Shown here: in pieces, positions 15,603 through 24,784 of the stretch | Layout: every line of letters begins with the position of its first letter | Numbering within the stretch: position 1 is the stretch's first letter | Assembly: GCF_042660675.1 (NCBI RefSeq) | Contig: NZ_JBHSUL010000003.1 | Location: forward strand, 1-64,000 | Origin: Marinilactibacillus sp042660675 | GTDB lineage: Bacteria; Bacillota; Bacilli; Lactobacillales; Carnobacteriaceae_A | Direction of reading: 5' to 3' | Length of the DNA: 64,000 nucleotides | Position numbers and translations under genes: made by a program | Notes under the pieces: generated by a model | Seen by the model: the letters and a program-made list of their open reading frames with translations, nothing else | Databases searched by the model: none | What the model was told of the DNA's origin: nothing

Positions 15603-17156
15603 TTATTCCCACTCAATTGTAGCAGGTGGCTTACTCGTAATGTCATACACTACTCTGTTAATGTGATCCACTTCGTTTACAATTCTTGTTGAGATTTTTT
15701 CTAGTACGTCGAATGGAATTCTTGCCCAGTCTGATGTCATACCGTCGATTGACGTTACGGCACGGATACCGATTGTATAGTCATACGTTCTGCCGTCTCC
15801 CATAACGCCTACTGATTTGAAGCCTGGTAAGACAGTGAAGTATTGCCATACATCGCGGTCAAGTCCTGCATTTGCGATTTCTTCACGCAAGATCGCATCA
15901 CTTTCACGAACCACTTCTAGTTTTTCTTCTGTGACTTCACCAAGTACACGAATCGCAAGTCCTGGTCCTGGGAAGGGTTGACGCCATACTAAACTTGATG
16001 GCATACCTAACTCTTCTCCAAGCGCACGCACTTCATCCTTAAACAGCGTGTTCATTGGTTCAATCAATTCAAATTGCATATCTTCTGGCAGCCCACCAAC
16101 ATTATGGTGTGATTTGATCGTTTGAGCAGTCGCTGTGCCACTTTCAATCACATCTGTATACAATGTACCTTGAGCCAGAAAATCGATGCCTTCTAGTTTT
16201 GTTGCTTCATCATTAAAGACTTCAATAAATTCATTTCCGATGATTTTACGTTTCTGCTCAGGATCGCTCACACCTGCCAATTTGCTCATAAAGCGGTCCT
16301 TAGCATCCACTCGAATCACGTTCAGTCCAAATTTATTCTCTAGACTACCCATCACTTGATCGCCTTCATCTTTACGCAACAAGCCGTGATCCACAAAGAT
16401 ACATACTAGCTGGTCACCAATCGCTTTGTTCAGCAGCACACCCGTAACACTCGAATCTACCCCACCTGAAAGCCCAAGCAACACTTTACGGTCGCCAACC
16501 TGCTCACGAATCTTATCCACTTCTAAATCGATAAATTGACCCATATCCCAGTTGCCTTCAAAACCACATACGTTAAATGCGAAGTTACGTAGGATTTCAT
16601 TTCCATGCTCTGTGTGACGCACTTCTGGGTGAAATTGAACAGCATGGAAGTTCTTTGCCTTGTTTTCGATTGCGGCGATTGGACAATGTGGATTCACCGC
16701 TGTCGTTTCGAATCCCTCTGGAAGTTCTGTTACATAGTCTCCGTGACTCATCCAAACGGTCTCTTCTTGTTCAAGAGTTGTGAAAAGCTCTGCTGAGCGG
16801 TTCTTGATTTCAAGAGTTGCCTTACCGTACTCACGAGTACCAGCCGGTTCAACTTTCCCACCTAGTTTGTGCGCCATCAGTTGCATCCCGTAACAAATCC
16901 CAAAAATCGGAATACCCAATTCAAAAATCTCTGGATCAATTGAAAAAGCTTCTTCATCATAGACACTCATTGGTCCACCAGAGAAAATAATGCCTTTTAC
17001 GTTTGAATCTTTTAATTCTTGTGCTGAAACCGTATGGGGTAAAAGCTCTGAGAAGACGCCAAACTCTCTAATACGACGCGTAATTAATTGGTTGAACTGG
17101 CTCCCAAAGTCCAGTACGGCCATTTTTTCCACTTGTTGCGCAATTGATTCACTCAC
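15603..17156 (-). CDS. guaA: GMP synthase (glutamine-hydrolysing)
   Basis: 517 residues, full length. Converts XMP to GMP with glutamine and ATP. N-terminal class I glutamine amidotransferase: FGICYGMQ carries the catalytic Cys, and FHPEVRHTEHG carries the His-Glu pair. The ATP pyrophosphatase domain has the P-loop LSGGVDSS, and the C-terminal dimerisation domain ends in TIEWE, the family's normal end. It begins with GTG and has AGAGGTG 8 bases upstream. A promoter (17194-17221) lies close by. No purine riboswitch is visible in the short leader. Confidence 0.97.
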   Translation of the reverse strand: MSESIAQQVEKMAVLDFGSQFNQLITRRIREFGVFSELLPHTVSAQELKDSNVKGIIFSGGPMSVYDEEAFSIDPEIFELGIPIFGICYGMQLMAHKLGGKVEPAGTREYGKATLEIKNRSAELFTTLEQEETVWMSHGDYVTELPEGFETTAVNPHCPIAAIENKAKNFHAVQFHPEVRHTEHGNEILRNFAFNVCGFEGNWDMGQFIDLEVDKIREQVGDRKVLLGLSGGVDSSVTGVLLNKAIGDQLVCIFVDHGLLRKDEGDQVMGSLENKFGLNVIRVDAKDRFMSKLAGVSDPEQKRKIIGNEFIEVFNDEATKLEGIDFLAQGTLYTDVIESGTATAQTIKSHHNVGGLPEDMQFELIEPMNTLFKDEVRALGEELGMPSSLVWRQPFPGPGLAIRVLGEVTEEKLEVVRESDAILREEIANAGLDRDVWQYFTVLPGFKSVGVMGDGRTYDYTIGIRAVTSIDGMTSDWARIPFDVLEKISTRIVNEVDHINRVVYDITSKPPATIEWE

Positions 17157-17193
17157 TAAGACTGCACCTCTACTTTTAAATTTTTCTTATCTA

Positions 17194-17221
17194 GTATAAT
17201 GTGTTCCCGACTGGGTACAAC
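17194..17221 (-). promoter_or_regulatory. guaA promoter
   Basis: On the minus strand TTGTAC (17216-17221), 16-bp spacer and TATACT (17194-17199). Transcription would start about 30 bases before the GTG, leaving no room for a riboswitch. Confidence 0.7.
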
Positions 17222-17306
17222 ATGATTTTATATAGTGTATCACGATTGTTCGCTTTTATGTACCATAATTTCACTTTTTCACCGTTTTCTTTCTAAAATT
17301 AAAGAA

Positions 17307-17335
17307 AAGACAGTCATCTATAAAATGACTGTCTT
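17307..17335. terminator. Intrinsic terminator between NERD-HRDC gene and guaA
   Basis: AAGACAGTCAT and ATGACTGTCTT form a perfect 11-bp stem with a 7-base loop. The minus-strand side continues into TTTCTTTAATTTT, which suits termination of the upstream minus-strand gene. Confidence 0.75.
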
Positions 17336-17523
17336 CGAGAAAAGCTATTAAAATACGTACATCACACTTATAAAAAGAATAAGTTCATTCTAAAACACGA
17401 ATAATACCCATATTTCCAAACTCGCTAAACCGTATTCAATTAGCGAACAAGGAAATTCTGACTTTTGATCATCTACCCAACCGAATGAACGTTAACTTAA
17501 TATAAGAAACTAAAACTTACTTT

Positions 17524-18581
17524 TTAAACGTACTTTCGAATCATTCTTATAATATCAAGCCCGTATTTATTGGCTTTAGTTTCTCCGAAGCCTTCTACAG
17601 CTAAAAGGCCATCTTTGGTTGTGGGCATCTTTTCAACTAAGGCATCTAACTGCTTATTCGTAAAATAGTGTATGCCTTAAAGTTTTCTTCACGACTTTTA
17701 TTTAAACGATACGTTTTCAATTCTTCATATAAATCTGAATTATTTACTGGCGTTGTTCTTTGTACTTTAGGCATAGATTTGTCTATAGGCTCTTGACTAC
17801 TGACTTTCTTGATGTTTTGGTGATATGTATTCACTTTATAAGCTTCGTACTTCTTAGTATAATCCTTTACGCTTTCCTTATGTAATGTCTTATAAAATTC
17901 TGCCCACTGCAGTAAATTCTTATCAGACAGCGCGGGCAAACTAGATTGTTTATGAGCATCCGTTATGTATTTGACAAGTTGATCAGCGCGGATCACTTTT
18001 TCTTTCACTTCTTTTTTAGCATATCTGGCATTCAATACAGTTTTAGGATTTGAAAGCACGACTATGGATTTAGTACCTTCTTCAAAATTTCTTTTTGTAA
18101 GAAACTTCGTCAAGAAATTGTTTCTATTGTTTATCCTCAATTTTTTCATCAAATCCATATGACGCTGATTTTGAGTGATTGGTGAATAAATGCCTTCTTT
18201 CTTTTTACGTCCTTTAAATTCTATTGTCCTTACAAAATCTCCAGCATGATTGATTTCGATATTCCCATATAGATTTTTACTTTCTATCACGAAACATAGC
18301 TTCTTTGTAAAGACCAGATAATCAATCTGAACACTTAAATCTCCATCTTCTAAATAGACATCATGTAAGATATACATCGGCATATGGCTATTTTTCAGCT
18401 CATATTCTATACTCTTTTCCCCTATCATTCCATACTCTAGATTCCTTATATCTTGTCTTAATAATTTAACGCCTTCCGCATTAAGAGACGGTTCTAGTTC
18501 TTTTAAGAGAGTTAGCTGGTCTTGAGTATTGCTATTCTCTTTAAGAAAGACTGGCTCTTTCAGTCTATTGAAAAAACTCAT
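17524..18581 (-). pseudogene. NERD-HRDC protein gene split by a frameshift
   Basis: The first frame gives 311 residues. The N-terminal NERD nuclease-related domain (about 40-165) has D-Y-L-V followed by VIESKN, the D...ExK nuclease pattern, and TQNQRH further on. A Lys-rich linker follows. The frame ends at 17646, but after a T4 run near 17663 the next frame continues without a stop for about 45 codons (TNKQLDALVEKMPTT, then LLAVEGFGETK, then YGLDIIRMIR) to TAA at 17524-17526. That is the end of an HRDC nucleic-acid-binding domain, so one lost T explains the break. Intact it would be about 352 residues. NERD-HRDC proteins are linked to DNA/RNA processing; a role is not established. Either a real mutation or a homopolymer error. 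Confidence 0.85.
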
Positions 18582-18713
18582 TAAATAAATTCTCCTTTGT
18601 TATAATAAAAATGTTTTAAATTAGTCCGTTTTCATATTAAATTGTATCATACTATTACACTATCGGTTAAAACAGTCTTTTCAGTAACACAGTTCATCTA
18701 ATTAAATAAAAAA

Positions 18714-18762
18714 TAACCCAAAAACCAAATCACTCCTTTTTTGAGTGTCTAGTTTTTGGGCT
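18714..18762 (-). terminator. Intrinsic terminator of the glutathione transferase gene
   Basis: Read on the minus strand, AGCCCAAAAAC pairs GTTTTTGGGTT with a second inner stem (CACTC/GAGTG), then TTATTTTTTATTT. It lies about 20 bases after the stop. Confidence 0.88.
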
Positions 18763-18780
18763 AAATGTATATATTTAGTT

Positions 18781-19563
18781 TTAGATTTCTTTGTACTCTA
18801 CTTCAAGCGCACGTTTAACAGCTGGTCTTTCAAGAATCTTGTCTGCCCATGCTTTTAAGTTTGTATATTCGTCAGCTTTCAAGAATTTGTCCGCTTCGCC
18901 ATACAGTTCGCCTTGAACTAAACGACCATACCATGGCCAGATTGCCATATCTGCAATTCCATACTCGTCACCGTTGATGTACGCATTGTCTGCTAAACGT
19001 TTGTCTAAAAGATCTAGCTGACGTTTCGCTTCCATTGTGTAACGGTTGATTGGGTATTCTTGTGCTGTTGGTGCATAGTTGTAGAAATGTCCAAAACCGC
19101 CACCTAAGAATGGTGCCGCTCCTGTTTGCCAGAACAACCAGTTCATCAGTTCTGTGCGCTCAGCAAGTGACGTTGGCATGAATGTCTCAAATTTTTCAGC
19201 TAAATAAAGTAAGATTGATACAGATTCAAATACACGAATCGGTTCTTTTTCTGAATGATCCATCATTGCTGGAATTTTAGAGTTCGGATTGATATTAACG
19301 AAGTCACTTCCGAATTGGTCACCTTTCATGATATTGATTTTATATAAATCATATCCAGCATTTTCAACGCCGGCTTCTTTTATTTCTTCAAGCATGATCG
19401 CTACTTTTACGCCATTTGGAGTACCAAGAGAATATACTTGTAGAGGTTGATCTCCTACTGGTAGTTTTTGTTCGAATCGGCTTCCGGCTGTAGGCTGGTT
19501 ACCTGTCTTGCTTTTTTCGTCTGGTTCCCATTCCCATACTTCTGGAATTTCATAGTTTGACAT
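18781..19563 (-). CDS. yghU: YghU-like glutathione S-transferase / disulfide-bond oxidoreductase
   Basis: 260 residues. The N-terminal thioredoxin-like domain contains the family stretch YSLGTPNGVKVAIMLEE and NPNSKIPA, and the all-helical C-terminal domain contains NWLFWQTG, GGGFGHFYNYAP and GIADMAIWPWYG, which mark the YghU/YfcG group. Members bind two glutathione molecules and reduce disulfides. The ATG at 19563 is chosen because AAGGAG lies 8 bases before it; the codon three residues upstream is a GTG inside that site. Presence suggests that the organism makes or imports glutathione. Confidence 0.9.
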   Translation of the reverse strand: MSNYEIPEVWEWEPDEKSKTGNQPTAGSRFEQKLPVGDQPLQVYSLGTPNGVKVAIMLEEIKEAGVENAGYDLYKINIMKGDQFGSDFVNINPNSKIPAMMDHSEKEPIRVFESVSILLYLAEKFETFMPTSLAERTELMNWLFWQTGAAPFLGGGFGHFYNYAPTAQEYPINRYTMEAKRQLDLLDKRLADNAYINGDEYGIADMAIWPWYGRLVQGELYGEADKFLKADEYTNLKAWADKILERPAVKRALEVEYKEI

Positions 19564-19777
19564 GTTATCCACTCCTTATCATTTACTCTCAGTATACTGA
19601 CTAATCTTTTTTTTAACAAGAATTGCATTTGCTCTTGAAATGTTCTAAGAGTTTTTGTATTACTTTTAATCATTTACAACGTACTAGAAATACATAGCAA
19701 AGATTATTCTGGTTAAGTTCTATGTACATCATTGTAGAATACTTTTATAAAGTATATTTCACCAAATACAATAAAAC

Positions 19778-20062
19778 TTATTTTTTTTGCTTTTTCATTT
19801 TTATTTTTTGAACTAATCTTGCTATAAATCCAGCCGCCCATAAGCTTAACCCAGTCCATCCGACATACAGAAGAAATCTTCCTAATGGATAGTTTAATGC
19901 TGCTTCCCGATGAGCTACTCTCAACTCTTCAGCAGATGATAACTCAATATCTGGTATAGGTACAAATATCATCCATAGGAAAAAGCCTATTAATATACAT
20001 AAAACCGAGATAATTAAGGTCACGTCCAATAGCTTATTAAATTCTTTGGAATCAAACTTCAT
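19778..20062 (-). CDS. Small two-helix membrane protein, function unknown
   Basis: 94 residues: a charged start, a first hydrophobic segment (about 13-33), an extracytoplasmic-type loop rich in Glu and Ala (SSAEELRVAHREAALNYP), a second segment (about 62-82) and a very basic tail (KIKMKKQKK), giving an inside-inside topology. GAAGGAT precedes the ATG. No family recognised. It stands alone with a possible gene remnant upstream. Confidence 0.6.
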   Translation of the reverse strand: MKFDSKEFNKLLDVTLIISVLCILIGFFLWMIFVPIPDIELSSAEELRVAHREAALNYPLGRFLLYVGWTGLSLWAAGFIARLVQKIKMKKQKK

Positions 20063-20119
20063 AAATTATCCTTCTTTCTTGTTTATATAGTTGGATACTT
20101 GTTACCTTTAGCTCTTACC

Positions 20120-20257
20120 TTATGAGATATAACCTTTGAATCTACTGACTACTTCTGCATTCTGAACAAAGTCGACAACCCTATTGATCTCCTCACTGCT
20201 AGCATCGTAATCTATGCTATATAATTCAAATGTATTATATCGTGTAGTTTTTAAATT
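20120..20257 (-). pseudogene. Possible C-terminal remnant of a small protein gene
   Basis: The minus strand is open for 45 codons, and the translation looks coding rather than random (NTFELYSIDYDASSEEIN, then VVDFVQNAEVVSRFKGYIS). It has no start codon or ribosome site, and an in-frame stop lies just upstream. It may be the tail of a deleted gene. I do not recognise the family. Confidence 0.35.
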
Positions 20258-20304
20258 TTACTATAGCCCTAAAGCTTTTTTATGTATTCTAAACAAATTA
20301 AAAA

Positions 20305-20342
20305 CGCTTCACAGGTGAGTCTTTCGACTCACTTGTGAAGCG
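20305..20342 (-). terminator. Intrinsic terminator of the glpKOF operon
   Basis: On the minus strand CGCTTCACAAGTGAGT pairs ACTCACCTGTGAAGCG with one mismatch and a 6-base loop, followed by TTTTTAATTTG. It lies 17 bases after the glpF stop. Confidence 0.92.
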
Positions 20343-20358
20343 CATAAAGGGGACTAAA

Positions 20359-21075
20359 TTAAACGATAACCAAGTAAAGCAATCCTGCAAGAACTGCACC
20401 GATCATTGGAGCGACAACTGGGATCCAAGCATATCCCCAGTTAGAACCACCTTTGTTCGCGATTGGCAAGAATTGGTGTGCAATTCTTGGACCCAAGTCA
20501 CGAGCAGGGTTGATTGCATATCCTGTTGATCCACCTAGTGAAAGACCAATTGAAAGGATCAGTACCCCAACAACAAGTGGGTTCAACCCTTCAGTAAAGG
20601 TATTTTGTCCAAACATCATTAGACCAAATACAAGTACGAATGTACCGATCACTTCTGAAAGAATGTTGCTTGTAGTATCTTCGATTTCAGCACCTGTTGC
20701 AAATGTACCTAAAATTGCGCCTTGATCAGTAGTGATTCTGAAGTGTGCTAGATAAGTCAACCATACTAGAACTGCTCCGGCAATACCTCCAGCTACTTGA
20801 GCGATAATGAACGGTACTACCATTGCCCATTCGAAATCTCCAATAATGGCCATACCTAGTGTTACAGCAGGGTTCAAGTGAGCAGGTCCCATAAACCCTG
20901 CAATGTAAACAGCCATGGTTACTGCTGCTCCCCATCCCATTGTGATGGCAACCCATCCAGCGCCTTCAGCTTTACTTTTTTTCAAACTAACGGCAGCTAC
21001 TACACCATCACCTAGTAAAATCAAAAACATTGTTCCTAAAAATTCACTAAAAATTGTTAACATATCTCCACTCAT
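20359..21075 (-). CDS. glpF: Glycerol facilitator (aquaglyceroporin)
   Basis: 238-residue MIP-family channel with six helices. The two half-helix signatures are HLNPAVT and INPARDLGPR; the Asp after the second NPAR marks a glycerol-conducting aquaglyceroporin rather than a water channel. It lets glycerol (and dihydroxyacetone or H2O2 in some members) cross the membrane for GlpK. It starts 5 bases after glpO, with AAAGGGAG upstream of the ATG, and is the last gene of glpK-glpO-glpF. Confidence 0.95.
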   Translation of the reverse strand: MSGDMLTIFSEFLGTMFLILLGDGVVAAVSLKKSKAEGAGWVAITMGWGAAVTMAVYIAGFMGPAHLNPAVTLGMAIIGDFEWAMVVPFIIAQVAGGIAGAVLVWLTYLAHFRITTDQGAILGTFATGAEIEDTTSNILSEVIGTFVLVFGLMMFGQNTFTEGLNPLVVGVLILSIGLSLGGSTGYAINPARDLGPRIAHQFLPIANKGGSNWGYAWIPVVAPMIGAVLAGLLYLVIV

Positions 21076-21080
21076 CTAAC

Positions 21081-22910
21081 TCAGACTCCCTTTAATGTTT
21101 TTAAATCAGATTCAGCAATTGCTTTTTCTAATTCTTCTGTATAGTGTGCTCTTGCTTCATCTGACCATTCATTATAGCGAGCCATTTCAGAGATCACTGG
21201 TTCGATAATGCTGTCTAATGTGTCGCGCATAAACAACATATGATTGGTACGGCGAATCAAGAAGTCACTTGGTGTTAAAGCCATTTCTTCTTGCATTGCA
21301 TAACGTAGACTGATTGAGTCTGCCATCGTTAAGCCTTCTACTTGTTCAACTTCATCAAGTAGTGCATAAACTTTAGGCGTGTTTGATCCATAAAGATTAG
21401 CCAAGTAAGTTGCTTCAGATTCACTTAAGCCTTTTTCTATACCTTCTTTTGCTAAAGCTTCTGTTGCTTCGTCTACTTTTTGAGGATCGATGTCCCCGCC
21501 AGATACTGCATATTTCTCAGAATCGATTAATTCATATGATTTTCCGAAATCTCTATCCAAGATTTCAATAACCAATTTAATCGCGCCAAGAGCCATTTTA
21601 CGGTAGTCTGTGATTTTACCACCGGCTACAGTTACTAAACCATCTTCATCTGTCTCGAGTGAGCTTCCGCGAGATAATTTAGAAGGACTTTCTTCTGCTT
21701 CTGGACTGTTGCTTTCGATATTTTTGAGTACGTCCGCAACTTCATAACGTTCCACTTTACCTTGTTGGTATTGTTCAACGATAGAGATCACTTCGTCAAA
21801 GCTTTCATCTGTAACGGTCTTGTTACTTAAACCGTTATAGTCAGAACCACCATTTGTCGCGATCAGTGGACGTAGACCTGCCCAACTTGATTCAATATCA
21901 TCTAGTGTGATATTCGCTGATGGGTAACGACCATTCACGATTTCTAACAAGTAATCCACATCTTCTTGTTCCACTTGTGGATTTGAGAAGTCGCCTTTGT
22001 AGTCTGTGTCGGTTGTTCCAAAATACGTTTTTTCTTCACGAGGAATCACAAAGACCATACGGCCGTCTTGTTTACCTGTGTCAAAGTAAGTTGGTTGAGG
22101 AACAAACAATTTTTCGTTGTCTACTACTAAATGGACCCCTTTTGTAGGACGCATTTGTGGCGCAACGTCTAGCTTGTCATCCATCTGACGAATCGTATCT
22201 GACCATGGACCAGTCGTATTCATCACAACACGGGCTTTGATGCTGAATGTTTCACCGGTTAATAGATCTTCTACTTTTGCACCATTTGCTTTGCCGTTTT
22301 CGTCGTGGGTAATGCTCACAACTTTCATCCGACTAACCATGTGTCCACCGTCTTCAGCGGCACGTTTGATATTTTCAATAACTAAACGCGCATCGTTGTT
22401 ACGGTAGTCCAAGTATACACCAGCACCTAATAAGCCTTCGCTCTTCAGTTGTGGTTCACGTTCTAGAACTTCTTCTTTTGTTAGTGTATAGTTAGCGTAT
22501 TTCGTGCCTGTAACGTTCGCTAAGCGATCATATAGATCCATTGCAACTTTCAATGAAAACATTGAAAACGTTGAGTTTGGTTCGTCATATATTGGTAGAA
22601 TCATTGGATCCGCTTTTGGAATATGCGGTGCAATTCCTTGAACAACCGCACGTTCTTGTACCGTGTCCGCTACCACTTCAACGTCGAAGTTTTTCAAGTA
22701 GCGTAAGCCACCGTGTACAAGTTTTGTTGAACGAGAAGAGGTTCCTTCCGCAAAATCCTGCATTTCTACAAGTCCGGTTTTAAGACCGGAAGCACTGGCC
22801 TGCAAAGCAGACCCCGCACCTGTAATCCCGCCACCAATAATGAGTACATCTAGTGTTTCTTCTTTTAAAGCTTTAATGTCTTGCTTTCTTCTTTCAATTG
22901 AGAAAACCAT
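21081..22910 (-). CDS. glpO: Alpha-glycerophosphate oxidase
   Basis: 609-residue FAD enzyme oxidising glycerol-3-phosphate to dihydroxyacetone phosphate. The FAD fold GGGITGAGSALQASASG begins near residue 27 and is followed by SRSTKLVHGGLRYLK. Its length, and an acidic extra segment around 400-430 (SNSPEAEESPSKLSRG), match the oxygen-using, H2O2-forming GlpO of streptococci and enterococci rather than the shorter GlpD dehydrogenase. AGGAGG precedes the ATG. Middle gene of glpKOF. Confidence 0.92.
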   Translation of the reverse strand: MVFSIERRKQDIKALKEETLDVLIIGGGITGAGSALQASASGLKTGLVEMQDFAEGTSSRSTKLVHGGLRYLKNFDVEVVADTVQERAVVQGIAPHIPKADPMILPIYDEPNSTFSMFSLKVAMDLYDRLANVTGTKYANYTLTKEEVLEREPQLKSEGLLGAGVYLDYRNNDARLVIENIKRAAEDGGHMVSRMKVVSITHDENGKANGAKVEDLLTGETFSIKARVVMNTTGPWSDTIRQMDDKLDVAPQMRPTKGVHLVVDNEKLFVPQPTYFDTGKQDGRMVFVIPREEKTYFGTTDTDYKGDFSNPQVEQEDVDYLLEIVNGRYPSANITLDDIESSWAGLRPLIATNGGSDYNGLSNKTVTDESFDEVISIVEQYQQGKVERYEVADVLKNIESNSPEAEESPSKLSRGSSLETDEDGLVTVAGGKITDYRKMALGAIKLVIEILDRDFGKSYELIDSEKYAVSGGDIDPQKVDEATEALAKEGIEKGLSESEATYLANLYGSNTPKVYALLDEVEQVEGLTMADSISLRYAMQEEMALTPSDFLIRRTNHMLFMRDTLDSIIEPVISEMARYNEWSDEARAHYTEELEKAIAESDLKTLKGV

Positions 22911-22939
22911 AATTTCTTCCTCCTGTACTGCTCTTCCTA

Positions 22940-24445
22940 CTATGCTTCTGGTTTAAATACTTGAGTTGCTTTAACAGCTAATCTCCAGTTTTTGTAAAGT
23001 TTTTGGCGTTCTTCTTCTGACATTTGTGGCTCAAATGTTCCGCCTTCTTCGTACATATCTTTGATTTCGTCCATACTTTCCCAGAATCCAACCGCTAAAC
23101 CAGCTAGATAAGCTGCACCTAATGCAGTTGTTTCCAAGTTGTGAGCACGTTGTACTTTTGTACCTAAGATATCTGCTTGGAATTGCATTAACCAGTCATT
23201 GTTCGCTGCTCCACCATCTACTTTTAGCAATGGAATATCGATTCCAGCATCTTTGTTCATTGTGTCGATAACGTCACGTGCTTGATACGCAATAGATTGT
23301 AAAGTCGCTTTAACAAAGTCTTCTTTTGTTGTACCACGCGTTAAGCCAAAGACAGATCCACGTGCATCTGAATCCCAGTATGGTGCACCTAATCCAGTGA
23401 AGGCAGGAACAACGAACACTTCGTTATCACTCTTAGAATTTTTCGCTAACGCTTCTGAATCTGCAGAGTTTTCAATCATTTTAAGTCCGTCACGTAACCA
23501 TTGGATAGATGAACCAGCAACGAAGATACTTCCTTCTAATGCATAGTAGATTTTACCGTTGATACCGTAACCGATTGTTGTTAGTAAGTTGTTTTCAGAT
23601 AGTTGTGGTTTTTCACCAGTATTCATTACGATAAATGAACCTGTACCATACGTGTTTTTAACCATTCCAGGTTCAAATGCCATTTGACCGAATAGCGCTG
23701 CTTGTTGGTCTCCGGCCATTCCTGAAATTGGAGTGTTTGCGCCATAGAAGTGATAGTTAGCTGTTTCACCATAAACTTCTGAGTTTGATTTAACTTCTGG
23801 CATCATTGCCATTGGAATGTTTAGTAGATCTAAGATTTCTTGATCCCACTCTAATTTGTGGATGTTATAAAGCATGGTACGACTTGCATTAGAATAATCT
23901 GTTACGAATGATTTTCCACCTGTTAATTTCCATACTAACCAAGTATCAACCGTTCCGAATAGTAATTCTCCTTTTTCAGCACGTTCTTGAGCGCCTTCTA
24001 CGTTATCAAGAATCCAACGAATCTTAGTCGCTGAGAAGTAAGAGTCAATAATCAAACCTGTTTTTTCGTGGATCATTTCTGAATGACCCTCTTCATGCAG
24101 TTTTGTAGCGATTGGAGCTGATTGGCGAGATTGCCATACAACTGCGTTATAGATAGGTAATCCAGTTTCTTTATCCCAAACGATGGTTGTTTCACGTTGG
24201 TTTGTGATTCCGATACCAGCGATATTTTCTGGTTTAACACCGGATTCAATAAATGCACCCGCAATAACGGATTGAACGGAATTCCAGATTTCGTTAGGGT
24301 TATGTTCTACCCAACCACTTTGAGGGAAAATTTGTGTGAACTCTTTTTGTGAGCTTCCAATTGTATTTAATTGTTTGTCATAAATAATTGCTCTTGAGCT
24401 TGTTGTTCCTTGGTCAATGGCCATAATGTACTTAGTCTCTGTCAT
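22940..24445 (-). CDS. glpK: Glycerol kinase
   Basis: 501-residue FGGY-family kinase that phosphorylates glycerol to glycerol-3-phosphate. The N-terminal MAIDQGTTSSRA is the phosphate-binding motif, NQRETT and VVWQSRQSA follow, and GLGAPYWD with KVDGGAANNDWLMQFQAD marks the second half. A histidine in YNIHKLEWD corresponds to the region phosphorylated by PTS HPr in enterococcal enzymes (family knowledge; the exact site is inference). AGGAGG precedes the ATG, and a cre site lies 30 bases upstream. Confidence 0.96.
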   Translation of the reverse strand: MTETKYIMAIDQGTTSSRAIIYDKQLNTIGSSQKEFTQIFPQSGWVEHNPNEIWNSVQSVIAGAFIESGVKPENIAGIGITNQRETTIVWDKETGLPIYNAVVWQSRQSAPIATKLHEEGHSEMIHEKTGLIIDSYFSATKIRWILDNVEGAQERAEKGELLFGTVDTWLVWKLTGGKSFVTDYSNASRTMLYNIHKLEWDQEILDLLNIPMAMMPEVKSNSEVYGETANYHFYGANTPISGMAGDQQAALFGQMAFEPGMVKNTYGTGSFIVMNTGEKPQLSENNLLTTIGYGINGKIYYALEGSIFVAGSSIQWLRDGLKMIENSADSEALAKNSKSDNEVFVVPAFTGLGAPYWDSDARGSVFGLTRGTTKEDFVKATLQSIAYQARDVIDTMNKDAGIDIPLLKVDGGAANNDWLMQFQADILGTKVQRAHNLETTALGAAYLAGLAVGFWESMDEIKDMYEEGGTFEPQMSEEERQKLYKNWRLAVKATQVFKPEA

Positions 24446-24475
24446 AATTTAAATCCTCCTATTTATAATCGATTG

Positions 24476-24490
24476 TTGCAACCGATTTCT
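24476..24490 (+). promoter_or_regulatory. cre site (CcpA binding) in the glpK leader
   Basis: TTGCAACCGATTTCT matches the cre consensus WTGNAANCGNWNNCW at every fixed position. A weaker copy of the same half (TTGTAACCG) begins near 24512. Its place just upstream of glpK fits glucose repression of glycerol use. Confidence 0.75.
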
Positions 24491-24743
24491 TTACTTTATT
24501 ATTGTAACCGTTTTTCATCAATTAAAAATGTCAGCTTTTTTTGGATTTTTAAATTTTTTGAGAGTTTTTAATATCGGTTGGAAGTATTTTGTGATTTCAG
24601 TAACGCTTTAGTACCAACAAAGATACCGTTTTCCTTTTGACAGCTTGCTTTCATTGAAAACCTATCAGAAAGATACTAAAATGATATATCACATAGCACT
24701 CTGAAGTCTAAAAGAAATTTTTTCGATGTTATTTTTAAGATTG

Positions 24744-24784
24744 AAAAAAGAACAAGCTACAGGATAGACGCTGTGCTTGCTCTA
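24744..24784 (-). terminator. Intrinsic terminator of the flavoprotein-regulator unit
   Basis: On the minus strand GAGCAAGC pairs GCTTGTTC (one G-T pair) with a smaller inner stem, then six T. It overlaps the stop of the Mga-like gene and separates that unit from glpK. The roughly 250 bases between it and the cre site hold no gene. Confidence 0.75.

Noticed and set aside
17157..17260. Purine riboswitch before guaA
   Set aside because: The promoter lies about 40 bases from the start codon, leaving no room, and no conserved purine aptamer core is visible.
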